Shown here: positions 16,060-25,801 of the stretch, in pieces | How positions within the stretch are numbered: the first letter of the stretch is position 1 | Layout: each line of letters starts with the position of its first letter | From: an uncultured delta proteobacterium | GTDB taxonomy: Bacteria > Desulfobacterota > Desulfobulbia > Desulfobulbales > Desulfurivibrionaceae | Assembly (NCBI GenBank): GCA_903869265.1 | Contig: CAIPYE010000015.1 | Span: 310,001-374,000, forward strand | Direction: 5' to 3' | DNA length: 64,000 nt | Notes under the pieces: generated by a model | The model's input: the letters and a program-made list of their open reading frames with translations, nothing else | What the model was told of the DNA's origin: nothing | Database searches by the model: none | Translations under genes and position numbers: made by a program

Positions 16060-17955
16060 ATGACCAAATTTGTCTACACGCTCTTCCTCATCGCCGTACT
16101 CGGTGTTCTTGGCTTTGCCACCGCTCTGTTCTGGAAGCTGGAAAACACCCACCCCCCCATGAAATACAACGACTTCCTGACCAGCCTGGAAAACAGCGAG
16201 GTCGCCGAAGTGCACATAAAAGGGGGCAACATCAGGCTCACGGATATTTATGGCCGTGAATTTTCAACCTTTTCTCCCGATGTGGCTGCTCTCATGGGAA
16301 AACTGTCCCAAAAGAAGATTTCCATCATCACGGAAGACGATCGCCCTTCGCCATTCTTGAACCTCTACACTATCACGCTGCCGATCAGCATCATTCTGAT
16401 AGGCTGGCTGTTGCTGATGCGTAATCAGCAACGAAAATCGGAAGAGGAGCCTGAGTTTGCCAAAAACAAGGCGATTCATTTCGACAAAAACAACAAATCC
16501 ATCACTTTTGATGATGTTGCCGGTATCCCAGAAGCCAAAGAAGAACTTAAGGAAATTGTCAACTTCCTCAAAGAACCCAAAAAGTTCAGCCGTCTCGGCG
16601 CCAGCCTGCCAAAAGGTATTCTGCTGCAAGGTCTTCCCGGCACAGGTAAAACCATGCTGGCAAAGGCCATTGCCGGCGAGGCTGGAGTTCCGTTTTACAG
16701 CTTCAGCGGCTCCGATTTCGTGGAAATGTTCGTGGGGGTTGGCGCCTCCAGGGTCCGGGATCTCTTTCGGGAAGCCAAGAAAAATGCTCCCTGCATCGTT
16801 TTCATCGATGAGATCGATGCAGTCGGCGCACATCGCAGTGCAACAGGCTCTGTCGGTGGACAGGACGAGCGGGGGCAAACGCTGAACGCCTTGCTCGTCG
16901 AGATGGATGGCTTCAGCCGTGACGACACCATCATCGTTCTGGCCGCCACCAACAGACCGGACATCCTTGATCCGGCCCTGAGACGCCCCGGTCGTTTTGA
17001 CAGGCAGATCACCATCTTGCCTCCAGACGTCAAGGGGAGACTGAAAATCATCCAGGTGCACAGCAAACGTTTGACTATTTCGGAAAACGTCGATTTGGAG
17101 GAGGTTGCCCGAAACACCCCAGGCTTTACCGGCGCGGAACTGGCAAATCTCGTAAACGAAGCAGCTCTCATCGCGGCACGTGAAAATAAGGAGTCCATCG
17201 AAACAAGCGATTTCACCGAAGCAAAGGACCGGATTCTCATCGGGGTCGAGCGCAAGGGCTTCGTGATCAGCAAGGATGACCGCCGGACCATGGCCTATCA
17301 CGAGGCAGGGCATGCCATTGTTGCCCGTCATCTTCCCGAGGCCGACCCCATTCAAAAGATCAGCATTATCCCCCGTGGCCGGGCCATGGGCCACACCCAG
17401 CAGCAAACCCTTATCGACCGCCAGTCCTATACCAAAGAATATCTGCAGGCCAGGCTTACCATTCTCATGGCCGGCAGGGCTGCAGAAAAAATCGGCCTCA
17501 ACCAGCAAACCACCGGAGCAGAGGACGATCTCTTGCGTGCCACCCAGATCGCCACCAAGATGGTGTGCCAGTGGGGAATGAATGAGATAATCGGCCCCCT
17601 GGCCTATGCCAAATCCGAGGAAGGCTTTCTCGGTGACCAGGCAAGCCCACTGATCTATAGCGAAATCACTGCCAGACATATCGACATGGAGGTGCGAAAA
17701 CTGGTGGAAGAATGCTACCAAAAAGCACACGCCATTCTCCTGCAAGAAAAACCTTTCTTAGAGCACCTTGCGGCAACCCTCCTGCAAACCGAAACCCTGG
17801 ACAGAGAAGAAATGGAAATAATTTTCGAATGCTCCCGCAATAAACAGGCTTCGGGGGCAGCGGAATCCAGCGAAGAAGACGCCCATGAGTGCATGACCTG
17901 CCCGACCGCAAGCCGCCCATGCGCCAATCTTCCTTCACGGGCAGACAAGCATTGA
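16060..17955 (+). CDS. ftsH: FtsH-type ATP-dependent zinc metalloprotease
   Basis: Membrane AAA protease of 631 residues that extracts and degrades membrane and short-lived proteins. Two membrane helices bracket a periplasmic domain (residues 4-26 and 102-121). Walker A is GLPGTGKT (191-198), Walker B is CIVFIDEID, the second region of homology is [10 protein letters not shown], and the zinc site is HEAGH (414-418). The first loop has LPG where most FtsH have PPG. The C-terminus carries a cysteine-bearing tail ([11 protein letters not shown]). It is a single gene with its own terminator-promoter boundary, possibly an accessory rather than the main FtsH copy. Confidence 0.93.
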   Translation: MTKFVYTLFLIAVLGVLGFATALFWKLENTHPPMKYNDFLTSLENSEVAEVHIKGGNIRLTDIYGREFSTFSPDVAALMGKLSQKKISIITEDDRPSPFLNLYTITLPISIILIGWLLLMRNQQRKSEEEPEFAKNKAIHFDKNNKSITFDDVAGIPEAKEELKEIVNFLKEPKKFSRLGASLPKGILLQGLPGTGKTMLAKAIAGEAGVPFYSFSGSDFVEMFVGVGASRVRDLFREAKKNAPCIVFIDEIDAVGAHRSATGSVGGQDERGQTLNALLVEMDGFSRDDTIIVLAATNRPDILDPALRRPGRFDRQITILPPDVKGRLKIIQVHSKRLTISENVDLEEVARNTPGFTGAELANLVNEAALIAARENKESIETSDFTEAKDRILIGVERKGFVISKDDRRTMAYHEAGHAIVARHLPEADPIQKISIIPRGRAMGHTQQQTLIDRQSYTKEYLQARLTILMAGRAAEKIGLNQQTTGAEDDLLRATQIATKMVCQWGMNEIIGPLAYAKSEEGFLGDQASPLIYSEITARHIDMEVRKLVEECYQKAHAILLQEKPFLEHLAATLLQTETLDREEMEIIFECSRNKQASGAAESSEEDAHECMTCPTASRPCANLPSRADKH

Positions 17956-18205
17956 AAACAGGCCCCGAGAGACACGACACCTTATGCGCCTTTCTTATAT
18001 TTTTTTGCGATATTGCGACCAACCAAAAAACAGACACTTATTGTTTCAGCAAATCTTGTCTGTTTTTGGCACCGCAATGCTGACACCTCGTGTTTGCACG
18101 TAACATGCTAAAATTATTTACTTTTTATTTGAGAATGCCTATTGTAGATTACAGGTAACCAGCACTTCCCGGAATATGAAAACTATCGCGACAGGAGGAT
18201 GAACA

Positions 18206-19654
18206 TTGGTCAACTTCACCGAGATCATCAAGACGTTTATCAAGAGCGTTGCTCGCAGCAGGGTTTCCCTGATGGGAGCCGTCCTGGCCACGATTACTTT
18301 TCCAATTTTGCTGGTTGCGGCTGTCCTCGACATCATGAGAATTGTGGAGAACCCCTATTTCGGGTTCATCATCTATATGGTTCTCGGCCCGCTCTTCACG
18401 GTGAGTCTACTCCTTGTCTTTCTTGGAATCTTTTTCTTTAAGGGCAAAGAAGAAGTCGGCATCTTCACCTATGATTCCTTAAAAGAGCTGTTCACCGCCC
18501 CGAACCGATTCGCCCAGGTGCGAAAGATTGTTTTCTTGATAACCGGCCTCACTCTGCTCAACCTTTTCATCCTCGGCCTCATTTCCTACACCGGATACCA
18601 CTACACCGAATCCATCGGCTTTTGCGGGCAATTATGCCACACAGTCATGGCCCCGGAATACACCACCTACAAAAATTCTCCCCACTCACGGGTCCGCTGC
18701 GTAGAATGTCATATCGGCCAAGGCGCCCAGTGGTTTGTAAAATCGAAGATTTCCGGAATCAGACAAATCTTTGCCGTCGCTTTCAAAACCTACAGCCGGC
18801 CGATCCAAACACCGGTCCACGGTCTGCGTCCGGCCCGGGAGACCTGTGAGGAATGCCACCGGCCTGAATTGTTTCATGGGGATAAGCTTTACATTAAGGA
18901 CAAATTCATGCCCGACGAAAAAAACACCCATCTCCAGACGGTACTTCTTCTGAAGGTGGGCTCTGGCGGCTACCGGGGCAGCAATGCCAACGGCATTCAC
19001 TGGCATGTGGCCCCAGAAAACAGCATAACCTATACACACACGGATACGGCCCGGGAAAAGATCAGCGAAGTAAGCCTCTCCAAGCCGGACGGGACCCGGG
19101 TTATTTTCACAAAGGAGGCTGAAACAACTTCCGGATCCAGCGGAAAGGTCCGGACCATGGATTGCATCGACTGCCACAATCGCCCGACCCACATCTATCT
19201 CTCGCCCGATGAAGCGCTGGACCTAAAGCTGGCCCATGGGGATATCCCTGTGTCCCTCCCCTACATAAAGAAAATTGCCCTGGAGTTGATCACGAAACCG
19301 TATGCCAGTCAGGAAGAGGCCAGAAACAGCATTGCCACTGAAATCCGGGCCAGATACAGGAGGGATTATCCGCTTCTGGTGAACAACAACATGCCGCTTC
19401 TCGGACAGGCTATCAGCGGTATCCAGGCTGCCTATACAGAAAATGTCTTCCCGGAGATGAAGATAGAATGGAACACCTACAGAAATTTCCTTGGCCACAA
19501 GAATGATTCAGGCTGTTTCCGCTGCCACGATGAAAGCCATAGCACCAAGGCCGGGGAAACCATCTCCATGGACTGCGACACCTGCCATATCATCTTGGCC
19601 GAGAACGAAAAAGCACCCAAGGTTCTGGAAACACTGCGCGGCCGCGGCCTGTAA
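18206..19654 (+). CDS. NapC/NirT-family inner-membrane multiheme cytochrome c (ImcH-like)
   Basis: A 482-residue quinol-linked cytochrome. Three N-terminal hydrophobic helices anchor it. Six heme-binding motifs follow: CGQLCH (a CX3CH), CVECH, CEECH, CIDCH, CFRCH and CDTCH. Membrane-anchored NapC relatives such as Geobacter ImcH pass electrons from menaquinol to periplasmic carriers in metal or extracellular electron transfer. Translation starts at TTG, which has AGGAGG seven bases upstream; the ATG at 18199 is in another frame. A MerR regulator with a cysteine cluster follows by about 100 bases on the same strand, and the two may form a regulated unit. Confidence 0.88.
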   Translation: MVNFTEIIKTFIKSVARSRVSLMGAVLATITFPILLVAAVLDIMRIVENPYFGFIIYMVLGPLFTVSLLLVFLGIFFFKGKEEVGIFTYDSLKELFTAPNRFAQVRKIVFLITGLTLLNLFILGLISYTGYHYTESIGFCGQLCHTVMAPEYTTYKNSPHSRVRCVECHIGQGAQWFVKSKISGIRQIFAVAFKTYSRPIQTPVHGLRPARETCEECHRPELFHGDKLYIKDKFMPDEKNTHLQTVLLLKVGSGGYRGSNANGIHWHVAPENSITYTHTDTAREKISEVSLSKPDGTRVIFTKEAETTSGSSGKVRTMDCIDCHNRPTHIYLSPDEALDLKLAHGDIPVSLPYIKKIALELITKPYASQEEARNSIATEIRARYRRDYPLLVNNNMPLLGQAISGIQAAYTENVFPEMKIEWNTYRNFLGHKNDSGCFRCHDESHSTKAGETISMDCDTCHIILAENEKAPKVLETLRGRGL

Positions 19655-19757
19655 TTTCTGCAAAATACAGGAGAGGGCTTCCCCCATCGGGCGACCTTCT
19701 CCTGCTTTTGTTTAAAAGAGCACGATACACACAAAACGGACACTTACGGAGCACCAC

Positions 19758-20201
19758 ATGACACTTGATAACAGCGAACCCATATACCCGATCAGTGTTG
19801 CGGCGAAACTACTCTCCGTTCATCCGCGAACTTTACGGATCTACGAAGAGGAAGGTCTGATTAAACCGGCAAGGCAAGGCAACAAACGTTATTTTTCAAA
19901 CAATGACATCGAATGGATCACCTGCCTGCGCACCCTGATCCACGAAAAGGGTATCAGTATCCCCGGCATCAAGATGCTGCTCGAACTCACTCCCTGCTGG
20001 GAAATCACCAAATGCCCCCCCGAAAAAAGGGACGGCTGTTCGGCCTATATCGACCGATCCATCCCTTGCTGGCAACGAGCCAGTACAGCCTGCGCCAAGG
20101 AGTTTGGACAATGCGACAATTGCGAGGTATATATCCGGGCCATGAAGCAGGTCAAGGAACTGGCCACGACCTGCGACACCACTAAACCTTCACCGAAATG
20201 A
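19758..20201 (+). CDS. MerR-family regulator with C-terminal cysteine cluster
   Basis: A 147-residue regulator. Residues 10-75 form the winged helix of MerR proteins (ISVAAKLLSVHPRTLRIYEE, then KRYFSNNDIEWI). The C-terminal part is unusual: a CW...C...C...CW...C...CxxCEVY array with seven cysteines, like the two-CW metal- or cluster-binding domain. The start has a GGAGC ribosome site. Position next to a multiheme cytochrome suggests control by redox state, metal or an Fe-S cluster. The HspR-like N-terminus makes a heat-shock role possible, but the cysteines argue for redox or metal sensing. Confidence 0.8.
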   Translation: MTLDNSEPIYPISVAAKLLSVHPRTLRIYEEEGLIKPARQGNKRYFSNNDIEWITCLRTLIHEKGISIPGIKMLLELTPCWEITKCPPEKRDGCSAYIDRSIPCWQRASTACAKEFGQCDNCEVYIRAMKQVKELATTCDTTKPSPK

Positions 20202-20205
20202 CCGC

Positions 20206-21735
20206 TTACACCGAAGGATCTTTTACAAGAACGCTTTGTGCTCTCTGGCTTTTCCAGTTTCTGACAAAATCGAACAGCGTGCGCACGGCGATGCCGGAAG
20301 GCCCTTTAGGAATATAGGATTTCTCGGTGAAATCCCAGGCCGTACCGGCAATATCCAGATGGGCCCAGGGAGTCTCCCCGACAAACTCCTTAAGAAAAGC
20401 GGCGGCGGTAATGGTGCCGCCGTCTTTTTTCCCGACGTTTTTGAGATCGGCAATCTCGGATTTGAGCTGTTTGGCGTACTCCTGGTCCAGGGGCAGCCGC
20501 CACAGCGGTTCGCCACTGCGATCCCCCGCAGCAAGCAACCTATCGCATAAGTCATCGTTGTTGGACAACAGCCCAGTGCGGTGATGGCCAAGACCGACGA
20601 TGACGGCGCCGGTCAGGGTGGCAACGTCAATCACCATGTCCGGCTTGTATTTTTTGATGCCGTAGGCCAGGGCATCGGCCAAAATAAGACGCCCCTCGGC
20701 GTCGGTGTTGACCACCTCCACTGTTTTGCCACCATACTGGGTGATCACGTCCCCTGGCTTTAACGCGGCCGGGCCGGGCAAATTTTCCGTGGCCGGAACC
20801 ATCGCCACCAAGTTCAACCCCTTGAGTTTCGCCTGGGCAACCGCCTGCATGGCGCAGAGAACCGCAGCCCCTCCGCACATATCATACTTCATCTCTTCCA
20901 TGCCCGCGCTGGGCTTGAGCGAGATGCCGCCGGAATCAAAGGTGAGTCCCTTGCCCACCAGCAACAGGGTGGGCGCGCTTGGCCTTACTGCATACTCAAG
21001 GATTACCATTTCAGGGGGACAGGCCGAGCCTTGATTGACAGCCAAAATCCCCCCCATGCCCAGCTTTTTCAGCCGGGCCTGATCCAGGACCGTACACGTC
21101 ATCCCGTGGGCTGCGGCCAACCGCCGGCCATATTCGGAAAAATGGACTGGCGTCCAGTGGCTGGCCGGCTCATTAGCCATATCCCGGGCCTGACATGCGG
21201 ACTGAGCGCCGATTTCACCCAGCCTAAGCGCCCTATCCAACCTTTTGTGGTCAACGGCATACAGAGCAGCCTGCTGCAACATCTCTCCCGATGCATCCGG
21301 ATCATTTTTTGTTTTGTATTTCTTAAACCGGTAGGCACCCAACACAAGGCCTTCGGACAACCCTTCGACCATCTCGGCCATATCACCGGCAATATCTGGC
21401 AAAACAAGCAACAGCTCCTGAACCTTGCTCTTCATGGCCACGGAGGCGATGGTCCCGCCCGCCTTACGGAACAACTCCCGGTTCAGCGCATCTTTGCCCA
21501 GCCCGACAACCAGTATCCGCTTTGCAGAGGGGATGTCCTGTTCTCTTTTTTCAGGATAGAAAAGCAGATGTTCTCCCTCTTTTCCGGAAAAATCCCCAAG
21601 TGCGTACACCCGCCGGATAACTTCGTCTACCGCCCCTTTGCCACAGCGGGGGAAACCCTTGCCTGACTGACGCGTCAGATAGACCAAAAGATCACCGACA
21701 TAGGTCTTTGGCCCAATCTTACTGAACTGCAACAT
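20206..21735 (-). CDS. pepA: Leucyl aminopeptidase (M17)
   Basis: Cytosolic dinuclear-metal aminopeptidase that removes N-terminal amino acids. The 509-residue protein has the M17 signature NTDAEGRLILADAL and upstream metal-binding segments VGKGLTFDSGGISLKP and KYDMCGGAAV. The ATG at 21735 has GAGGAA nine bases upstream and is preferred over a TTG at 21750. It converges on the MerR gene with only four bases between their stops, and is divergent from nothing nearby; the HDOD gene follows upstream on the same strand. Confidence 0.95.
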   Translation of the reverse strand: MLQFSKIGPKTYVGDLLVYLTRQSGKGFPRCGKGAVDEVIRRVYALGDFSGKEGEHLLFYPEKREQDIPSAKRILVVGLGKDALNRELFRKAGGTIASVAMKSKVQELLLVLPDIAGDMAEMVEGLSEGLVLGAYRFKKYKTKNDPDASGEMLQQAALYAVDHKRLDRALRLGEIGAQSACQARDMANEPASHWTPVHFSEYGRRLAAAHGMTCTVLDQARLKKLGMGGILAVNQGSACPPEMVILEYAVRPSAPTLLLVGKGLTFDSGGISLKPSAGMEEMKYDMCGGAAVLCAMQAVAQAKLKGLNLVAMVPATENLPGPAALKPGDVITQYGGKTVEVVNTDAEGRLILADALAYGIKKYKPDMVIDVATLTGAVIVGLGHHRTGLLSNNDDLCDRLLAAGDRSGEPLWRLPLDQEYAKQLKSEIADLKNVGKKDGGTITAAAFLKEFVGETPWAHLDIAGTAWDFTEKSYIPKGPSGIAVRTLFDFVRNWKSQRAQSVLVKDPSV

Positions 21736-21795
21736 GAAAGTGTTCCTCAAAGTTTATTAGTGAATTGTGGAAAGCCAATACGCCAAACGCGGCAA

Positions 21796-22992
21796 TCATG
21801 CGGCAATGGATACGATTTTATCCATGGTCAGAACATGGGCATATTGCAGCCATTGCTCCACAGGCAGATTCGGGGGGAGGAGATTGAAATCAGTGGTGAT
21901 TGCCTCCCCGTTGGCAGCCTTGAGAAGACACCGGTCGGCAATGGCCACACATAACGGTACTCCATGCAAGGAGTTGAGAGGCTGACTGTGGTTTGCCGCT
22001 ACGTCAACCATGACCAGGGGAAGATTCCACCAGAGGAGCAGGGCGCTGCCCAAATCCAAATGGGAGATGCCAAAAATCTGTTCTTCCATCTCGTTGGCAA
22101 ACAGGCCATATCGTCGCAGGAAAACAGGGGAATGGTGTAAAGCCTCATCAAGGGAGGTAAGAAAAACCAGCTTACCGATGTCATGGAGAAGCCCTGCGGT
22201 AACTGCGGTTTTCTCCTGATCCGGGGCAAGTCTCTTGGCTATAAATCCGGCCAGCTTGCCACACTGGATGCTGTGATCAATGATGTCCAGGGCGTGACGA
22301 TGATACTTTTTGGGATACTGAAAGTGGTTGAGCGCACAGACAAAAAGGACCATTTTCCGTGTTCTGCTGATCCCAAGATAGCTTACCGCCCGGTGAAGAT
22401 CATCAATTTTCATCCCCCTGGAAAAATGAACGGAATTGACCATCTGCAAGAGCCGAGCGGCAAGAACTGGATCCTTGCCAAGAACCTCGACAACCTGGGT
22501 CAAAGCATAATCGGGTTTTTGGAGAATGGCTTCAAGTTCATGCACCACGGGCGGGAGCATAGGAAGACCCTGGCCATGGTGCATGAACTCCCAACATTTA
22601 CGAATTCGAATCCGCGAACGCACGGCAAGATCATGCTCCAGTGAGCGCCCCAGCTCTTTACTCAAGGGCAGACAAAACGCCCGATGCGCCGCCCCGGTCG
22701 CCACAAGCCTCACCAGTGCATCAGCCTCTGTCTTTTCCGAAAAAATAATCCTGATTGCATGGGGGCAGGCAGTGGTGACATATCGCAGGAAATCCTGCTC
22801 TTGCATGCCAGGCATGTTGAGATTGCACAGAACAACATCTGGCACAACCCCGGCAAGAAGTTGTTTGAATTCTTCGATGGTTGTGCAATAACAGACAAGA
22901 TGCGGCCAGCACCCCAGCAATTTCTGGAAAGCGGTCGTGCGTGACGGGTCGGAGTCAACAATAAAGACCGAACATTTTTTCATGCAAACCAT
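21796..22992 (-). CDS. HDOD-domain signalling protein with degenerate receiver
   Basis: About 398 residues in two parts. Residues 1-130 have the receiver fold (KCSVFIVDSDPS; VVLCNLNMPG), but the phosphorylation Asp is replaced by Asn in CNLNMPG and the usual KP near the end reads LPLSK, so it probably is not phosphorylated. From about residue 140 an HDOD domain follows (LPMLPPVVHELEAIL, LGKDPVLAARLLQMVNS, LLHDIGKLVFL). HDOD proteins take part in signalling, often around motility or c-di-GMP, usually without catalysis. Alternative start at 22983 (MKKCSVF). It is upstream of pepA on the same strand with about 60 bases between. Confidence 0.85.
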   Translation of the reverse strand: MVCMKKCSVFIVDSDPSRTTAFQKLLGCWPHLVCYCTTIEEFKQLLAGVVPDVVLCNLNMPGMQEQDFLRYVTTACPHAIRIIFSEKTEADALVRLVATGAAHRAFCLPLSKELGRSLEHDLAVRSRIRIRKCWEFMHHGQGLPMLPPVVHELEAILQKPDYALTQVVEVLGKDPVLAARLLQMVNSVHFSRGMKIDDLHRAVSYLGISRTRKMVLFVCALNHFQYPKKYHRHALDIIDHSIQCGKLAGFIAKRLAPDQEKTAVTAGLLHDIGKLVFLTSLDEALHHSPVFLRRYGLFANEMEEQIFGISHLDLGSALLLWWNLPLVMVDVAANHSQPLNSLHGVPLCVAIADRCLLKAANGEAITTDFNLLPPNLPVEQWLQYAHVLTMDKIVSIAA

Positions 22993-23268
22993 AGGTTGCA
23001 GATCCCCTTCCGACCTCGCTGCCCGAGGCCATGGTGGCACATTCAGAAAACAGAAGCTGTTTTCGCCATCTCAAAAAACTGAAGGAGTTCGGTGGTGTTG
23101 TCCGGGTACAGCTACCCTTGTCTCTGTAGAGGTTATTGAAGGAGATATTTTTAACATATAATACAGAGTAACCCTTACGCAACAATAATTGCATGATAAA
23201 ATAAAATAATTGCATTAGATTCCTGACTGCTTTCATAAACAGCTTTCCAAGCCAATTACCTGAAAAAA

Positions 23269-24324
23269 ATGGAGGCCCGCTTGATCCTGCAATTATGCCT
23301 GTCCGTCGGCCTTGCCATAATAATCGCCGCCCTGTGCAGCATCTGCGAAGCAGCGCTGTACTCAGTGCCGGTGAGTCACATTGAAATCATCAGCCAGAAT
23401 CACAAACGGGTCGGTCGTATCCTCATGGATATGAAAAGGGATATCCACCGACCCATCACTGCGGTCCTCACCCTGAACACCATTGCCAACACGGCAGGCG
23501 CCGTGGTCTCCGGGGCTGCGGCCGCTGCGGTGTTTGGCGCCGACAGCCTGGTCTGGTTTTCTGCGCTCTTCACAATATTAATTCTTCTTTTTTCAGAAAT
23601 ACTCCCCAAAACCCTCGGCGTTTCCTACTGCCGGGAGCTGACCATCTGGATTGCCTACCCCCTCCACTGGATGGTAAAACTGCTGAGCCCATTCATTCTG
23701 ATAATTCAGGCCATCACCCGGCTTCTCCCGGCCAAGGACGACGGCCTCCTGGTTTCGGCCCAGGAAATCCAAGCCCTGGCCAGACAAAGCCATAAGTCCG
23801 GAGAGATCAGCCTACAGGAACGGCGGGTCATCACCAACATTCTCGATCTGAAAGATAAAAACGTCCGCCAGATCATGACCCCTATCACCGTCACCTTCAT
23901 GCTTGATGCCAACCTGACCGTAGCCGAGGCAATGCAGGCCGACGAGATTCTTCTCAATATGCACAGCCGGATTCCGGTCTATGAAAAAAATACCGACGAA
24001 GTGGTTGGCATTATCCTGCACAAGGAGCTGTTCAGCCAGGCGGTTCAAGGAGGAGCCGAGGGGAAAACCCTACGGGAATTCATGCAGCCTGTGCATTTTG
24101 TCCCGGAGACAGGACGTCTGACCACTATCATGCTCGAGTTTTTCGAGCACCGCAAACATCTCTTTGTGGTGGTGGATGAATACGGCTCGGTCACCGGTGT
24201 TGTCAGCCTTGAGGACATCATTGAAGAAATAGTGGGCAGAGAAATCATTGATGAATCGGATCGGGCCACTAACATGCGGGATTTTGCCAAACGCAAACGC
24301 CTCTCCTCCCTGGCCCAGCGTTAA
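23269..24324 (+). CDS. CNNM/CBS-domain membrane protein (CorB/CorC-type)
   Basis: About 351 residues. The N-terminal DUF21/CNNM domain has three to four membrane helices (LILQLCLSVGLAIIIAAL, SAAAAAVFGADSLVW region, FTILILLFSEILPKTLG), with the family's SEILPKTLG motif. Two CBS domains follow (DKNVRQIMTPITVTF; LREFMQPVHFVPET, ending YGSVTGVVSLEDIIEEIVG). Members export or regulate magnesium or other divalent cations. The C-terminal CorC transporter-associated domain is absent. A TTG at 23281 has GGAGG five bases upstream, within the first codons, and may be the real start. Confidence 0.87.
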   Translation: MEARLILQLCLSVGLAIIIAALCSICEAALYSVPVSHIEIISQNHKRVGRILMDMKRDIHRPITAVLTLNTIANTAGAVVSGAAAAAVFGADSLVWFSALFTILILLFSEILPKTLGVSYCRELTIWIAYPLHWMVKLLSPFILIIQAITRLLPAKDDGLLVSAQEIQALARQSHKSGEISLQERRVITNILDLKDKNVRQIMTPITVTFMLDANLTVAEAMQADEILLNMHSRIPVYEKNTDEVVGIILHKELFSQAVQGGAEGKTLREFMQPVHFVPETGRLTTIMLEFFEHRKHLFVVVDEYGSVTGVVSLEDIIEEIVGREIIDESDRATNMRDFAKRKRLSSLAQR

Positions 24325-24395
24325 CCAAATGATCTTGCTCTATTGAAATGACAAGAACGGTTCCTAAACCCGATAAACAGGATAAGTGCGTTAAC

Positions 24396-24434
24396 GAAAT
24401 TGTTTTCTGCTCAAAAAACGCAGAAAACAATTTC
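24396..24434. terminator. Bidirectional hairpin between convergent genes
   Basis: GAAATTGTTTTCTGC (24396-24410) and GCAGAAAACAATTTC (24420-24434) are perfect 15-base complements with a nine-base loop, located between the CNNM gene and the polyferredoxin gene stops. The stem is AT-rich, without a long T-run. Confidence 0.6.
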
Positions 24435-24441
24435 TAACTTA

Positions 24442-25797
24442 CTAAAAAATAACAGTCAGATAGAGAAAGAGCAGCGCGACAATCAGTAGATTGATTCCGA
24501 GAAAATTCCGAAAGCGAACATGCCCCTCGAAATCATTGAGACAGAACTGCCAGAGGATGTAACACCCGGCGATGGAACCATTGAGCATGAAAAAAGCCGA
24601 GAGGATCTGTACTGGAAAATCCGGGATGGTAAAGAAAAATTTCTCCAGAAACGCGACGCCAGCCTGACGCCCAAAGGTGGGGATAAAATCGCCAACCCCG
24701 GCGGCAAAATATCCCAGCCGGTACACAAGCTCCCCGGTGAAGGCCATGGGGATCAAAATGGGAACCATGGGCGAAAATTTGCCAAACATGGGATCCTCAT
24801 TGATCCCGAACAGGCGGGCGCCAAAACGGATAATTGTCAGGCTCAAGCCAAAACCGAGCAACAGCAGCAGGCTAAAAAGAACCGCATCCGACCAGCCGGA
24901 AAAAGCGGCAAGCTGACTGTATATCTCCTTTTTCCGCAGGAAACGAGCAAGCTGAGAGCCTATGAGGAACGGCACGATATACGAACAGGTGATGTAGCGG
25001 CCCTTGTTGCGGATCAACTCCGAATAAGGATTTCGCAAAAGCAGCTGCGGTGAATCCCGGTCACAAAAAGGCAGGCAATGGCCGCAAACCAGACAATGCA
25101 GGTTATGCTGGACATTATAGGCACCAAGATAGACCGGGCACCCCTGCTTGCCATCAAGCCCTTTTTTGCAGGCAAAGGTTTCGCAGCCGCGACATTTTTC
25201 ATGGTCCGGCCTGAACTCGGTGATGGAAAGGGTTGCCGCCGCGCCACTGATGCGGCCAAGAGGACAGAGATGCCTGCACCAGGCCTGCCCGGGGAAAAGA
25301 ACCGCGAGCAGGGCCGCGCCAAAAACGATGGATAAAACAAAACAGGAAGTGCCGACCGGCGAACGGTCAAGCCCCACAACGACCTCCGTCCAGATGATAA
25401 GAGCCAGCAGAATAACCGAGGCATACACGCCATATTTTTGCAAGATTTTCGGCACAGTTAAAGAAAGGGTTATCCCCCTCCGTTGCAAGAAGACGCCAAG
25501 CCCTGGAAATGGACAGATCCCGCACCACATCCGCCCCACAAAAAACCAACTCAACACAATGCTTGGCCAGATGAGGCCCCAGGACAGGAATACCGCGACA
25601 TTGCTACGCGCATCCCTGGGGCCGAAAAGCCCGGAAATAACCACCAGGGCAAAGAGAATATCGCCGGCGGTTCGCAGGTAGGCATAGTGATGCCGGGCGG
25701 CCAGAAACCTTCTTATTCCGGGAAAGACCCGAAACAGATCCAGCCGCTGCTCGTCTATGGAGATAAGACTCTTAAGGGCGCGGGTCCACCAGGTCAC
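24442..25797 (-). CDS. Membrane polyferredoxin (NapH/CcoG-like)
   Basis: A 451-residue integral membrane protein with about eight to nine hydrophobic segments. Two membrane-edge CX3CP motifs are present (MWCGICPFPGLG; WCRHLCPLGRI), as in NapH, NosR and CcoG. Two ferredoxin-type clusters follow: CRGCETFACKKG with a later CPVY, and CLVCGHCLPFC. Such proteins pass electrons across the membrane to periplasmic acceptors. It follows the HtrA gene by four bases, so the two are one transcript. The specific partner is unknown; a role in electron supply to redox envelope proteins is possible. Confidence 0.8.
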   Translation of the reverse strand: MTWWTRALKSLISIDEQRLDLFRVFPGIRRFLAARHHYAYLRTAGDILFALVVISGLFGPRDARSNVAVFLSWGLIWPSIVLSWFFVGRMWCGICPFPGLGVFLQRRGITLSLTVPKILQKYGVYASVILLALIIWTEVVVGLDRSPVGTSCFVLSIVFGAALLAVLFPGQAWCRHLCPLGRISGAAATLSITEFRPDHEKCRGCETFACKKGLDGKQGCPVYLGAYNVQHNLHCLVCGHCLPFCDRDSPQLLLRNPYSELIRNKGRYITCSYIVPFLIGSQLARFLRKKEIYSQLAAFSGWSDAVLFSLLLLLGFGLSLTIIRFGARLFGINEDPMFGKFSPMVPILIPMAFTGELVYRLGYFAAGVGDFIPTFGRQAGVAFLEKFFFTIPDFPVQILSAFFMLNGSIAGCYILWQFCLNDFEGHVRFRNFLGINLLIVALLFLYLTVIF

Positions 25798-25801
25798 ATC
25801 G

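Noticed and set aside
18060-18090. TGGCAC-N5-TGC resembling a sigma54 promoter before the cytochrome gene
   Set aside because: The GG and GC elements are nine bases apart rather than ten, and no activator gene is nearby.
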